Assembly (NCBI RefSeq): GCF_041080815.1
Contig: NZ_CP160205.1
Span: 3,720,001 to 3,784,000, forward strand
Direction of reading: 5' to 3'
Source of the DNA: Mucilaginibacter yixingensis
GTDB lineage: Bacteria > Bacteroidota > Bacteroidia > Sphingobacteriales > Sphingobacteriaceae
DNA length: 64,000 bases
Shown here one piece after another: positions 26,847 through 35,361 of the stretch. The notes below the pieces were generated by a model. It saw only the letters and a list, made by a program, of their open reading frames with translations. It was not told where the DNA came from and did no database searches. The position numbers and the translations under genes were made by a program. Positions within the stretch are counted from its first letter, which is position 1, and each line of letters starts with the position of its first letter.

Positions 26847-29800
26847 TTAAAACGCTAAATTGAGTCCGAACATAAACTTACGCGTCATCGTATAGCCGTA
26901 AGTCTGCGTGTCTTTGCCTGCGTTTTCCGGATCCCAGCCTACATAATCGGTAAAGATGAAGGGGTTTTGACACGAAGCAAATACGCGCAGCTTGCTAAGC
27001 CCTAATCTGCCAATCAGGTTCTTAGGCAGGTTGTAGCCAGCATTGATGTAGCCCACCCTTACGTATGAAGTCTTCTGGTAATACAACACTTCCATCGGGC
27101 CGGAAGGCACACCGGGGCGCACCCAGGTACCACCGGGGTTTTGCGGTGTCCAGTAGTTGAGCTTCAGCACGTTGAAATTCTCGTTGTCCTCCAGCGAGTA
27201 CGATCCATGGAACTGCGAATAGGAATATTGCCCCTGGCGTGTGGTCACCGTAAATGCCAGATCTACATTTTTGTAAGTAAAGTTATTGGTGATACCTCCT
27301 GTCCATTTAGGGAAAAGTGAGCCTTTGAATACCTTATCGGCATTGTTGATGGTGCCGCTGTTATCAATATCGCGTATTTTGATACTACCAGGCGCCAGAC
27401 CGTATTTCTTAGCTTCTGCAGCCTCGTTTTCGCCCCAATAACCAACCTGATCGTATGTCCATACAACACCTACAGGTTGCCCCACAAACCAGCCGTTGGC
27501 CTCATCGCGGGTAGAACCGTCAGAAAGACTTACAATTTTATTGCTGTTAGAGGCAAAGTTGAGCGATGTATTCCATGAGAAGTTATCGGTTTTAATGTTC
27601 ACGGTGTTCAAGGCAATTTCAATACCCTTGTTGTTAACCGAACCCACATTATCTGTCAAACTGGTAAACCCGTTAAGTACAGACATTACCCTGTTCATAA
27701 TAATACCGTTGGTGCGGCGGTTGTACAGATCAATCGTTCCACCGATTCTTCCTTTGAAAAGTTCAAAGTCTACACCAAGGTTAAACTCGTTAGTTCGTTC
27801 CCAGGTGAGGTTTTTATTTGCAAAGCGCGTTATAGACGATGTGTTTACCACGCTTGAGGTGCCAAAAAGGTACCTGGCATTGGCTACCGTTGGATAACTG
27901 CTATAAGGCGACACACCATTATTGCCCGATACACCATAGCTAAAGCGCAATTTCAGGTTAGACAGCACGGTATTATCTTTCAAAAAGTCTTCTTCAGAAA
28001 TTCTCCAGGCAGCGGCTGCTGATGGGAAGAATGCCCATTTGTGCCCTTCGGCCAGTTTAGAGCTACCGTCTGTACGCCCTGTAGCGGTTAAGAGGTAACG
28101 GCCTTTATAGTCATAGTTCAAACGTCCGAAATATGAATCCAATTGTTCTTGGGTATAGGCGGTAGACATGGAAGACATGGTACCTGCACCCAGGTTATAC
28201 CAATCATAAGCGTCGGTAGGGAATGCTCTTGCCGCCTCGGCCGAATTCATGATGGCTGATTTATAATAAGACGAACCCAAAAGGAAGTTTACCGTATGAT
28301 CGCCAAAGGTTTTATCGGCCTGCAACAAGTTATCCCAGGTATATTTTACCGTGCGTCCGGCCTGGTATTGGGCACTGCTGTTGGCCAGCGCACCTGCGCC
28401 GGTTTTGGTCATCGACCCGATGTATGAGGCGCCTTCTGCATGGCTGATATCGGGTGCAAAGGTGGTGGTGAACTTCAACCACGTCAGTGGTTTTGCCTCC
28501 AGGTACACGTTTCCAAAAGTATGCGTGTTGTTGGCTTGGGTGTGCCTGTTCTTTTCTTCTAAGAAAGGGTTGGTAATGGTTGTTATTCCGTCAGGATAGA
28601 ACTTAAGCGAGCCGTCTGCATTAAACTTATCAGATAGCGGATTAAGGCGATAAATGGTACGGAAGGTTTCGGGACTGGCCTGCTTGGTAATTTCGTATGC
28701 CGTATAGATGGTGGCTCCTATCTTCAATGTGTTGTTGATCTGTTTGCCAAGCGATGCATTCAGGTTGTAGCGGTTATAGCCATCGCCATCAATTTCACCA
28801 TTTTCAGAATTGTATGCCGCACCCAGGCTGTAAGTAAGCTTTTCGGCACTGCCATTCACGCTCACTGCATGCGATTGCGAGTACGACGTCTTCAGGATCT
28901 GATCCGGCCAGCTAATAGATTTGCCTGCTACATAATTGTTATATGCCGCCGTGCCCAGCAACTGCTGCAAGTCTGGCTGGTAGTTGGGGTTGGTATAATT
29001 TTGTCCTTTACTGCGGTCTATACGATACTGTACCCACTCATCGGCATTGGTAAAGTGCGGCAGGTTCATGGCCGTACTAATGCTACCCGAGCCTGTATAT
29101 TCTACAGAACTTCTGCCTTGCTTCCCTTTTTTGGTGGTAACAATAATTACACCATTTGCCCCGCGCGAACCATAGATGGCTGTTGAAGAAGCATCCTTCA
29201 ATACGTCAATCCGCTCAATGTCTGTAGGCGAGATATCATTGATAGAGCTAACATAGATACCATCTAATACATACAGGGGCGGATTGATGGCACTTAAATC
29301 TGTACCCGATTTAATGGTATTCTGTCCGCGGATAGAGATATCGAAACCACCACCCGGCTTGGTGCTATTGGTTACAATGTCTACACCCGGCAACTGACCG
29401 GCCAGCGCCTGCACGGCGTTGTTAAAGTGTGTAGCTACAATCTTATCGTTAGATACAGAGCTTAGTGAACCGGTAAGGTCGGTACGTTTCTGTGTACCGT
29501 AACCCACAACTACAACCTCGTTCAATGCAGAAGCATCCGGCTGCATGGTGATGGCCAGGTTAGCCTGATCTGCCAGTAGTTCACGCGTTTTGTAACCTAC
29601 GTACGAAAAAACCAGCGTTGCATTATCATTAGGTACCGTAATGCCAAAGTTTCCGTCTTTATCGGTTATCACGGTGGCATTGTTGGCTTTGCATTTTACT
29701 ACTACGCCAATTAGCGTAATACCTTGTTCGTCAACCACCTTGCCGGTAACTTTATGTGGTGGCGTTGGGCCTTTTCTTTCTTTTACCACCACCGCCTTTT

Positions 29801-30137
29801 CGTCTTTAGCAATGGTGTAGGTTAAAGGTTGATTACTGAAAATTTGCGTCAGAACGTCTTCCAGCTCTGCGTCTTTTACGTTTATGGTAACCGGTTTAGC
29901 GGTTTTGATTAACCGCAGGTTATAAAAAAAGTCATATCCGCTTTGGTTCCTGATGTCGTCAAACACCAGTTCAAGCGATGCATTGGTTTTGTTTAAGGTG
30001 ATTTTTTGTGCCAGACTGCGCGCACTAACCTGCAGCGCAATCATTGTTAGCACGATGATGAGTTTCATCGTTATCAGGCTTTTTTTCGGGACTTGAGAAA
30101 AAATACTGCGCCTGACTTGTAAAAAAGTTTTATACAT
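26847..30137 (-). CDS. SusC/RagA-family TonB-linked outer-membrane protein with STN domain
   Basis: Outer-membrane importer of 1096 aa. After a signal/leader region (LIIVLTMIALQVSARSLA) comes an STN signalling domain (about 46-115), a carboxypeptidase-like regulatory domain (VTGKVVDEQGITLIGVVVKC), the TonB-box/plug region (SALNEVVVVGYGTQKRTDLT; GANGVIIVTTKKGK) and a beta-barrel ending in FGLNLAF with a terminal aromatic. The STN domain is the part that signals to FecR-type anti-sigma factors, and exactly such a gene lies upstream. Together with SusD it imports an unidentified ligand. Confidence 0.96.
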   Translation of the reverse strand: MYKTFLQVRRSIFSQVPKKSLITMKLIIVLTMIALQVSARSLAQKITLNKTNASLELVFDDIRNQSGYDFFYNLRLIKTAKPVTINVKDAELEDVLTQIFSNQPLTYTIAKDEKAVVVKERKGPTPPHKVTGKVVDEQGITLIGVVVKCKANNATVITDKDGNFGITVPNDNATLVFSYVGYKTRELLADQANLAITMQPDASALNEVVVVGYGTQKRTDLTGSLSSVSNDKIVATHFNNAVQALAGQLPGVDIVTNSTKPGGGFDISIRGQNTIKSGTDLSAINPPLYVLDGIYVSSINDISPTDIERIDVLKDASSTAIYGSRGANGVIIVTTKKGKQGRSSVEYTGSGSISTAMNLPHFTNADEWVQYRIDRSKGQNYTNPNYQPDLQQLLGTAAYNNYVAGKSISWPDQILKTSYSQSHAVSVNGSAEKLTYSLGAAYNSENGEIDGDGYNRYNLNASLGKQINNTLKIGATIYTAYEITKQASPETFRTIYRLNPLSDKFNADGSLKFYPDGITTITNPFLEEKNRHTQANNTHTFGNVYLEAKPLTWLKFTTTFAPDISHAEGASYIGSMTKTGAGALANSSAQYQAGRTVKYTWDNLLQADKTFGDHTVNFLLGSSYYKSAIMNSAEAARAFPTDAYDWYNLGAGTMSSMSTAYTQEQLDSYFGRLNYDYKGRYLLTATGRTDGSSKLAEGHKWAFFPSAAAAWRISEEDFLKDNTVLSNLKLRFSYGVSGNNGVSPYSSYPTVANARYLFGTSSVVNTSSITRFANKNLTWERTNEFNLGVDFELFKGRIGGTIDLYNRRTNGIIMNRVMSVLNGFTSLTDNVGSVNNKGIEIALNTVNIKTDNFSWNTSLNFASNSNKIVSLSDGSTRDEANGWFVGQPVGVVWTYDQVGYWGENEAAEAKKYGLAPGSIKIRDIDNSGTINNADKVFKGSLFPKWTGGITNNFTYKNVDLAFTVTTRQGQYSYSQFHGSYSLEDNENFNVLKLNYWTPQNPGGTWVRPGVPSGPMEVLYYQKTSYVRVGYINAGYNLPKNLIGRLGLSKLRVFASCQNPFIFTDYVGWDPENAGKDTQTYGYTMTRKFMFGLNLAF

Positions 30138-30275
30138 TTGTTATTAGGGTTTATTCAAAAAATATTATTAGCGTATTATTTTTCGTTGATCTGACGGTAA
30201 GCCCAAAAACATCTGCCAGTGGTGGTTCCAAGCACCCCTGGCTTTTTTGTGGATTACCGTTTTGCCTGGTTAGTA

Positions 30276-31466
30276 TTACTGCATAACGGTAACCCTCCTT
30301 CCTTCAACTTTAAAGTGAATATTTCCGGTTAACTCCATTATTTTCAGCGCGGATGCTAGGTTTTTGTAGCGCGATATCTTGCCACCAAAACGTACCGACG
30401 GATCTGTATTGTTGGCGTAAACAACATCCACGTCATACCAGCGTGCCACCTTGCGCATTATGCTTTCCAGGCTTTCATTAAACTTGAAATAGCCATTTTT
30501 CCAGGATACCACATCTTCTATGTCTACATCACTGGTTACCTGCAGGGCTCCATCGCTAACCTGGGCCTGCTCTCCCGGAACCAGTATGCGTGTGCGGCCA
30601 TGATCTGAAATCCTTACTGAGCCTTGTAGCAGCGTGGTTTTCATCAACTGCTCATTATCATAAGCCATAATATTGAAATGTGTGCCTAGCACTTCCACCG
30701 TTTGTGTTTTGCTGGTTACCCTGAAGGGCATTGTTTCGTTATGGGTAATTTCAAAATAAGCTTCGCCCTTTAGTGCTACCCGGCGTTCATTGCCGGCAAA
30801 ATATGTTGGATAGGTAAGGCTTGACCGGGCATTGAGCCAAACTTTAGAACGATCTGGCAAAACCACCTCCCACTGTCCGCCGGTAGGCGCTTCCACCGTG
30901 TTAAATACGGGGGCCGAGGCGTTATCCCCCACTCCACTATCAGATAATTCATAAATTATTTGACCCTGAGCGGTCTTACTGATCTTAATACCGGCCTGCA
31001 CCGCAATCTGTCCGTTAACAGAATCTGTTAAAACGATCTTCTTGCCGTTGGCCAGTGTGAGGATGGCCTTATTACTGCCCGGCTTGATCTCCTTTTTTTG
31101 AGCGATGACATTATTTTGCACCCGATTTTCACCGCGCAGGTAAAAAAGCGCAACGCCAGCTGCCATGATGAGCACAGCTGCTGCAGCGGCATATGATATT
31201 TTCCAGAATGATTTTTTCTTTGCCGGCAGCATCGGTACGCCGGCCATTTTTTGCTGTAGCTCTTCAAAATGCCGATCGCGCAGCATTTCCTGCGATGTTT
31301 TGGCCATCATCATCACCGTCCGTCTCAGTTCTTCAATCTGCAACGCATCTTCGGGATGTTCTTCCACCCATTGCTTCCAATGCCTCACATCATGATCGTC
31401 CCGTCCGAAACAATAGTTCAGAAAGCTCTCCTGATGGAGTAATTGCACGAGGTCTTTTTCAAGCAT
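30276..31466 (-). CDS. FecR-family anti-sigma factor
   Basis: Inner-membrane regulator of 396 aa. A cytoplasmic anti-sigma region (about 1-85) is followed by one membrane segment (YAAAAAVLIMAAGVALFYL, about 89-107), then the periplasmic FecR domain (VEAPTGGQWEVVLPDRSKVW; LNARSSLTYPTYF; VEVLGTHFNIMAYD) and a C-terminal STN-like DUF4974 segment (FKFNESLESIMRKVARWYDV). It would hold the ECF sigma factor until the SusC STN domain reports ligand. It lies 66 bases downstream of the sigma gene. Confidence 0.93.
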   Translation of the reverse strand: MLEKDLVQLLHQESFLNYCFGRDDHDVRHWKQWVEEHPEDALQIEELRRTVMMMAKTSQEMLRDRHFEELQQKMAGVPMLPAKKKSFWKISYAAAAAVLIMAAGVALFYLRGENRVQNNVIAQKKEIKPGSNKAILTLANGKKIVLTDSVNGQIAVQAGIKISKTAQGQIIYELSDSGVGDNASAPVFNTVEAPTGGQWEVVLPDRSKVWLNARSSLTYPTYFAGNERRVALKGEAYFEITHNETMPFRVTSKTQTVEVLGTHFNIMAYDNEQLMKTTLLQGSVRISDHGRTRILVPGEQAQVSDGALQVTSDVDIEDVVSWKNGYFKFNESLESIMRKVARWYDVDVVYANNTDPSVRFGGKISRYKNLASALKIMELTGNIHFKVEGRRVTVMQ

Positions 31467-31531
31467 TTGCTAAAGCTTTGCCCAATAGAGCAAGATGCTC
31501 GCAATTTTTCCTATGCTTTTTTGAAAAAAAA

Positions 31532-32149
31532 TTAAAAAAAGAAGACAATCAATGAAAGAGCAGTAGAAACAAGCCCCACATACTCCTGCCCGATGAGCTT
31601 TCTAAGCTTACCGACAGAATTATAAACGGTGTTATAGGCTGTTTTGACGGAGATATCATTAACATCGGCTATCTGCTCATAACTGAGGCCGAGATAGAAT
31701 TTCTGATAAACAATTTTAGTTTGACTTTCAGACAGCTCGCCTATGTAGGCTTGCAGCGCCTCGGCCACCTCTTTTTCGGTTGTTTGCTGAATATATTCGG
31801 CCTCTACCGATGGGTAAACAGGCATGCCGGGCAAGTCCAGCAGCTCCAGGCTTTCTTCTGCGCAGAAATGTGGTTTGCGGAAAAGGTTACGGATAAAAGC
31901 AGTAACCAGGTAGTTATGGTGATTACGGATGTGCAGCAACCTGCTTCGGTTCTCAAACACGTACAAGAAAAGATCGTTAATACAATCTTTAGACTTATCC
32001 AGCGTGGCGCCTCTCAAATTACCCAGATAGATGAGGTAATCATGATAGTGAGCGTAAAGCGTATAAAAAACATCCTGATCACCTTCCAAAAGGAAAGCAT
32101 CCCAATGCGCTTTTAACGCTAAACCAGACTTACCAAAACGAGACATCAA
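31532..32149 (-). CDS. ECF RNA polymerase sigma factor
   Basis: Sigma-70 family extracytoplasmic-function factor of 205 aa. Region 2 is visible as VFYTLYAHYHDYLIYLG and DCINDLFLYVFENRSRL; region 4 as LSESQTKIVYQKFYLGLSYE followed by IADVNDISVKTAYNTVYN. The C terminus is unusually hydrophobic (STALSLIVFFF). It begins the minus-strand set sigma-FecR-SusC-SusD-PHP and should activate it in response to the imported ligand. A truncated RHS gene starts only 80 bases away on the other strand. Confidence 0.92.
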   Translation of the reverse strand: MMSRFGKSGLALKAHWDAFLLEGDQDVFYTLYAHYHDYLIYLGNLRGATLDKSKDCINDLFLYVFENRSRLLHIRNHHNYLVTAFIRNLFRKPHFCAEESLELLDLPGMPVYPSVEAEYIQQTTEKEVAEALQAYIGELSESQTKIVYQKFYLGLSYEQIADVNDISVKTAYNTVYNSVGKLRKLIGQEYVGLVSTALSLIVFFF

Positions 32150-32229
32150 CTCAGAGCTTATGGGGTATCAATTCGGGGTACAAATTTGGTTACCGCCCGT
32201 GCATTTCCGGTTTAGCCAATATTATCAAT

Positions 32230-33099
32230 TTGTTAAAAGTTGATAGCAACAGCGGCACGGCCCGCGTGATTCAGGAAGATGAGTACTACAGTTTTGAACT
32301 GCGTAAGCCAACCGGTGGTTATGATTACTCCAATAATAACCGTTACCTTTATCATGGAAAGGAGATTCAAACTGATCTAACCAACCAATATGATTACGGC
32401 GCAAGGTTCTATGATCCGGTGATTGGGAGGTGGACGAGTGTGGATAAGTTGGCGGAACATCCTTTACAAATAGATAATTCGCCTTATGCCTATACTGTTA
32501 ATAATCCAATTAGATATAATGACCCTGATGGGAATTGTGGCTTTTGTTTAATCCCAATTATAGAAGGATTAGAAGCTTTAGCTACAGTCTTTGAAGGGGT
32601 AACCGCAACGCAAGCCGTTGGTGGAGCAGTTTTTGTTGAAGGGGCAACTGCAATAACTCTAACTACAATCCATCGATCCGGGCCTAATATAGTGGCTCCC
32701 AGAGACGCAACTATAGTAAACAACCCGCCAACGATCAGCAAACCTAACATAGTTAAAGCTAATGGAACCTTTGGTGATAAGAAAGATACAAAAAGTAAGA
32801 CAGAGCGAGAGGCCTTGAGAAAAGCAAAAGACAGAAATGGGGTTCCTCGTAGTCAGCAGCCAGGTCGTACAATAAAACCAAACACCCCGGAGGGTGATGC
32901 GGCGGGCCTTGATAGTAGAAATGTAGTACAGCATGAATATACAAATAGCGATGGTCAAAAGGTTGTTATAAGACGCGACAAGCCGCATGAGTATGGAGAT
33001 GGTGGTAAAGGTGATCAAGGCGATCATTATAACGCTGGTCAAAACCCGCAGCAACCAAAGGATTTAAACCAACATCATGACATTAAACCCGCGCAATAA
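32230..33099 (+). CDS. RHS C-terminal fragment with nuclease-type toxin tip
   Basis: The reading frame encodes only the end of an RHS protein (289 codons from a TTG; no proper start or RHS shell upstream). The conserved RHS core is clear: RYLYHGKEIQTDLTNQYDYG, ARFYDPVIGRWTSVDKLAEH, and NPIRYNDPDGN, after which a variable tip begins. The tip contains a small hydrophobic stretch and ends in REALRKAKDRNGVPRSQQPG ... RDKPHEYGDGGKGDQGDHYN, resembling HNH/endonuclease-VII-fold toxin domains of polymorphic toxins. The AT-rich gene after it fits an immunity gene. The frame stays open upstream into the antisense of the sigma gene, so the break is a recombination junction, not a start. Confidence 0.8.
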   Translation: MLKVDSNSGTARVIQEDEYYSFELRKPTGGYDYSNNNRYLYHGKEIQTDLTNQYDYGARFYDPVIGRWTSVDKLAEHPLQIDNSPYAYTVNNPIRYNDPDGNCGFCLIPIIEGLEALATVFEGVTATQAVGGAVFVEGATAITLTTIHRSGPNIVAPRDATIVNNPPTISKPNIVKANGTFGDKKDTKSKTEREALRKAKDRNGVPRSQQPGRTIKPNTPEGDAAGLDSRNVVQHEYTNSDGQKVVIRRDKPHEYGDGGKGDQGDHYNAGQNPQQPKDLNQHHDIKPAQ

Positions 33100-33111
33100 A
33101 TTTTTGATATT

Positions 33112-33693
33112 ATGATAGATTCAATTAAAAGCCTCGGATGGTGTGATAAGTTTGTGGAGTATTTTATTTTAAAAAAAGAGGGTCTGCGGAAAGCAGCACA
33201 AAAATCGATGAATGATTTTATTAATATATATAAAAAGCAAGATACATCCTCAAGAAGACAGTTTATTGATATAGTCAACAAGTTGGTATTCAATTCTGCA
33301 GATTATGAGCTATTACCTTATAATCTTTATCATAGCACGTTATTGCCGGATCTTGAACACTGGATTAAGGAAGAGCCAACTAACCCAATACCCTATAAAT
33401 GGAGCTCGAATATAAATTTGATTAGAAGAGCATTAGATCTTTCTCCCAATGATCAGGAAGCTCTTATTATATACGGCAATCGACTTATTGGGCATGTTTC
33501 TATGAACCAGCATGAACTTAATCATGGGCTTCCATATCTTGGAGATGCAAGTGATGATTATATTAAATTGGACAACTATCAAAGACTATTGCCTAACATC
33601 GGTGATGAGGAAAAACGTAACGTATTTATGAATCAGCTAGTTGGATTGAAGCAAGTCGCTTTTGATTGCATGTCAAAGGCTTCATTGGACTAA
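33112..33693 (+). CDS. Probable immunity protein for the RHS toxin
   Basis: Protein of 193 aa, cytoplasmic, not recognised by family. It starts 12 bases after the toxin frame and is AT-rich like the toxin tip but unlike the chromosome around it. The mostly helical, acidic sequence (LDLSPNDQEALIIYGNRLIG; DDYIKLDNYQRLLPNIGDEE) is what is expected of a cognate immunity factor. Assignment rests on position only. A terminator follows. Confidence 0.6.
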   Translation: MIDSIKSLGWCDKFVEYFILKKEGLRKAAQKSMNDFINIYKKQDTSSRRQFIDIVNKLVFNSADYELLPYNLYHSTLLPDLEHWIKEEPTNPIPYKWSSNINLIRRALDLSPNDQEALIIYGNRLIGHVSMNQHELNHGLPYLGDASDDYIKLDNYQRLLPNIGDEEKRNVFMNQLVGLKQVAFDCMSKASLD

Positions 33694-33759
33694 TTCTTAC
33701 TTTTCTCGCGAGCTTATAGCTCTTAAAGTACACATAACAGCAGTTTGCAACTACTACCT

Positions 33760-33787
33760 AAGCCCAGCCACAAGCTGGGCTTTTCTA
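33760..33787 (+). terminator. Terminator after the toxin/immunity pair
   Basis: Stem AAGCCCAGC (33760-33768) with GCTGGGCTT (33774-33782), followed by TTTCTATTT. Confidence 0.85.
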
Positions 33788-33793
33788 TTTACT

Positions 33794-33976
33794 TTATGTA
33801 AGCTTTCTTGGCTTTATAGGCAGTGCATCTATTAGAGCGTAGAGTTGCTGTTTATCTTCAATAGATAATACATTAATATCCAACACATGAGTAAGAGGCT
33901 CGCTGTCAATCATTAATTCAGACAGACCAATTAGATAACCGAGTGATGCTTTAAGCTCGCTTGCAATGTATGTTTA
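33794..33976 (-). pseudogene. 3' remnant of an XRE-family regulator
   Basis: On the minus strand a 60-codon stretch without a start reads IASELKASLGYLIGLSELMI then VLSIEDKQQLYALIDALPIK before its stop, matching the end of Bacteroidota XRE (helix-turn-helix) regulators (consensus IAxxLxVSLDYLVG). It begins with an in-frame stop at 33974-33976 and the DNA-binding part is gone. The bases 33977-34120 have no continuing frame; another short frame reads KIKHERRKIVLLFEID, which may be a scrap of an integrase, but this is weak. The remnant lies between the RHS fragment and a tRNA gene. Confidence 0.5.
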
Positions 33977-34124
33977 GCATCTATTTCAAATAGCAACACA
34001 ATCTTGCGTCTTTCATGCTTGATCTTGGCCCCGAGAAAGCCTGAATGGATAAATTAGTATGCTTGTTCTTAAACAGAGAGTTGTAAAATTGCCACCTAAT
34101 TTGCCACCATTGATGTATGGTAAA

Positions 34125-34165
34125 CAAAAAAGCCCGTAAATAATATTATTTACGGGCTTTTTAAA
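34125..34165. terminator. Bidirectional terminator beside tRNA-Ser
   Basis: Perfect palindrome with arms AAAAAGCCCGTAAATAAT and ATTATTTACGGGCTTTTT (34126-34161), with A-tract on one side and T-tract on the other. It terminates the minus-strand tRNA transcript. Confidence 0.9.
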
Positions 34166-34174
34166 TTTAAGTTG

Positions 34175-34261
34175 CGGAGAGGGAGGGATTCAAACCCCCG
34201 GTACCTGTTACAGTACACCTGATTTCGAGTCAGGCACATTCGATCACTCTGACACCTCTCC
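34175..34261 (-). tRNA. tRNA-Ser (anticodon CGA)
   Basis: The minus strand folds into a class II tRNA of 87 nt. The acceptor stem GGAGAGG (34255-34261 complement) pairs with CCTCTCC, and the anticodon stem CCTGA/TCAGG encloses the loop CTCGAAA with anticodon CGA. A long variable arm (GTGTACTGTAACAGGTACC region) and a T-arm GGGGGTTTGAATCCCTCC are present. CCA is not encoded. It reads UCG codons. Confidence 0.96.
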
Positions 34262-34344
34262 ATATGCCCCTAAAAAACGGGGACGGCAAAGGTATCATTT
34301 TCTATGATTTCTTTGGCGGGTAAATATCAAGTTCACTTTATGCC

Positions 34345-35244
34345 CTATCGCGCCTGCAGCAACGCTGCTACATCAACTTTAGTCATCTGCATAAAGGCCC
34401 CCATTACACGGTCAATCTGCTCGCGCGTGCCGTTTTTGATGGTATCGGGTACCACTGTGGTAGCTACCTGCCATGATACGCCAAACTTGTCTTTCAACCA
34501 GCCGCACTGGCCGGGTTGCCCGCCGTCGGCTGTCAGGGCTGCCCAATATTGGTCAATCTCCTGTTGGCTTTCGCAGGGAATCAGCAATGAAACGGCATCA
34601 TTAAAAGTAAAATCGTGCGGGTGGGCACTGTCCATCGCCGCCATCCAGGTAGCATCGGCATAAAAATCGGCATACATCAGGGTGCCTTCTTTGTCGGGCG
34701 CCATGCCAGCCGGGTAACGGGCAGTAATACCGCGTTTACCATCTTTAAATACCGAGCAGTAAAAATCAATCGCTTCTTCAGCACGGCCGGCAACATCGCC
34801 GGTGTACATGAGCGACGGTACAATTACCGGACGCTCCTCTCCCTCTGGGTTGGTAAGGATGAGCTGCCACGAGATACCGTATTTATCGGCCACCCAGCCA
34901 TAACGCTCGCTGAAAGGGTAACGGTCAATCGGCATCATTACCTGTCCGCCGGCTGAGAGTTTACTCCATACTTCATCAATGCGCCTGGCGGCGTCAGGAT
35001 CACGTGAGGGATCAAAATTGATCATAAACGAAATTGCCGGACTAACCTTTTGCGATTTTGCTGCGCCAATCCCCATAAAAGGCTGGCTCGCCAACGTAAA
35101 CTCCACCAACTCGCAAGTACCAAACGGCGTATCAAAATGATTGACAGCTGAAATGGCTGAATCTGGCAGCAGCGAAGTATAAAACTCAGCAGCTTCTTTA
35201 GCTTTCTGGTCGTCAAACCAAAGGTGCGGTGTTATTGGTAACAT
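34345..35244 (-). CDS. VOC/PhnB-like glyoxalase-fold protein, two domains
   Basis: Cytoplasmic protein of 299 aa consisting of two PhnB-type vicinal-oxygen-chelate domains. Domain 1 starts ITPHLWFDDQKAKEAAEFYT and includes YGWVADKYGISWQLI; domain 2 (from about residue 140) repeats the pattern with AEEAIDFYCSVF and WLKDKFGVSWQVATTVVPDT. The repeated WxxDKxGxSWQ motif is typical of the PhnB-like / DUF3853-free single-family proteins annotated as VOC family. The biochemical role is unknown. It reads toward the tRNA gene. Confidence 0.85.
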   Translation of the reverse strand: MLPITPHLWFDDQKAKEAAEFYTSLLPDSAISAVNHFDTPFGTCELVEFTLASQPFMGIGAAKSQKVSPAISFMINFDPSRDPDAARRIDEVWSKLSAGGQVMMPIDRYPFSERYGWVADKYGISWQLILTNPEGEERPVIVPSLMYTGDVAGRAEEAIDFYCSVFKDGKRGITARYPAGMAPDKEGTLMYADFYADATWMAAMDSAHPHDFTFNDAVSLLIPCESQQEIDQYWAALTADGGQPGQCGWLKDKFGVSWQVATTVVPDTIKNGTREQIDRVMGAFMQMTKVDVAALLQAR

Positions 35245-35327
35245 AGGTAAACGGATTTTGGTTAATGGTAAAGTTAGGGATTTTACAGACCTGCAACTAA
35301 TTCATGTGTAGATTGTTGGGTTAAACA

Positions 35328-35358
35328 TAAAAGGGCGATCTGTTAAATCGCCCCTTAT
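35328..35358 (-). terminator. Terminator after the PL10 gene
   Basis: Stem GGGCGAT (35333-35339) with ATCGCCC (35347-35353); read on the minus strand it is followed by TTTTA. It lies a few bases after the pectate lyase stop codon. Confidence 0.6.
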
Positions 35359-35361
35359 GCT

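Noticed and set aside
33971..34040. Integrase fragment (KIKHERRKIVLLFEID peptide)
   Set aside because: Too short and in a different frame from the neighbouring relic; similarity by eye is not enough.
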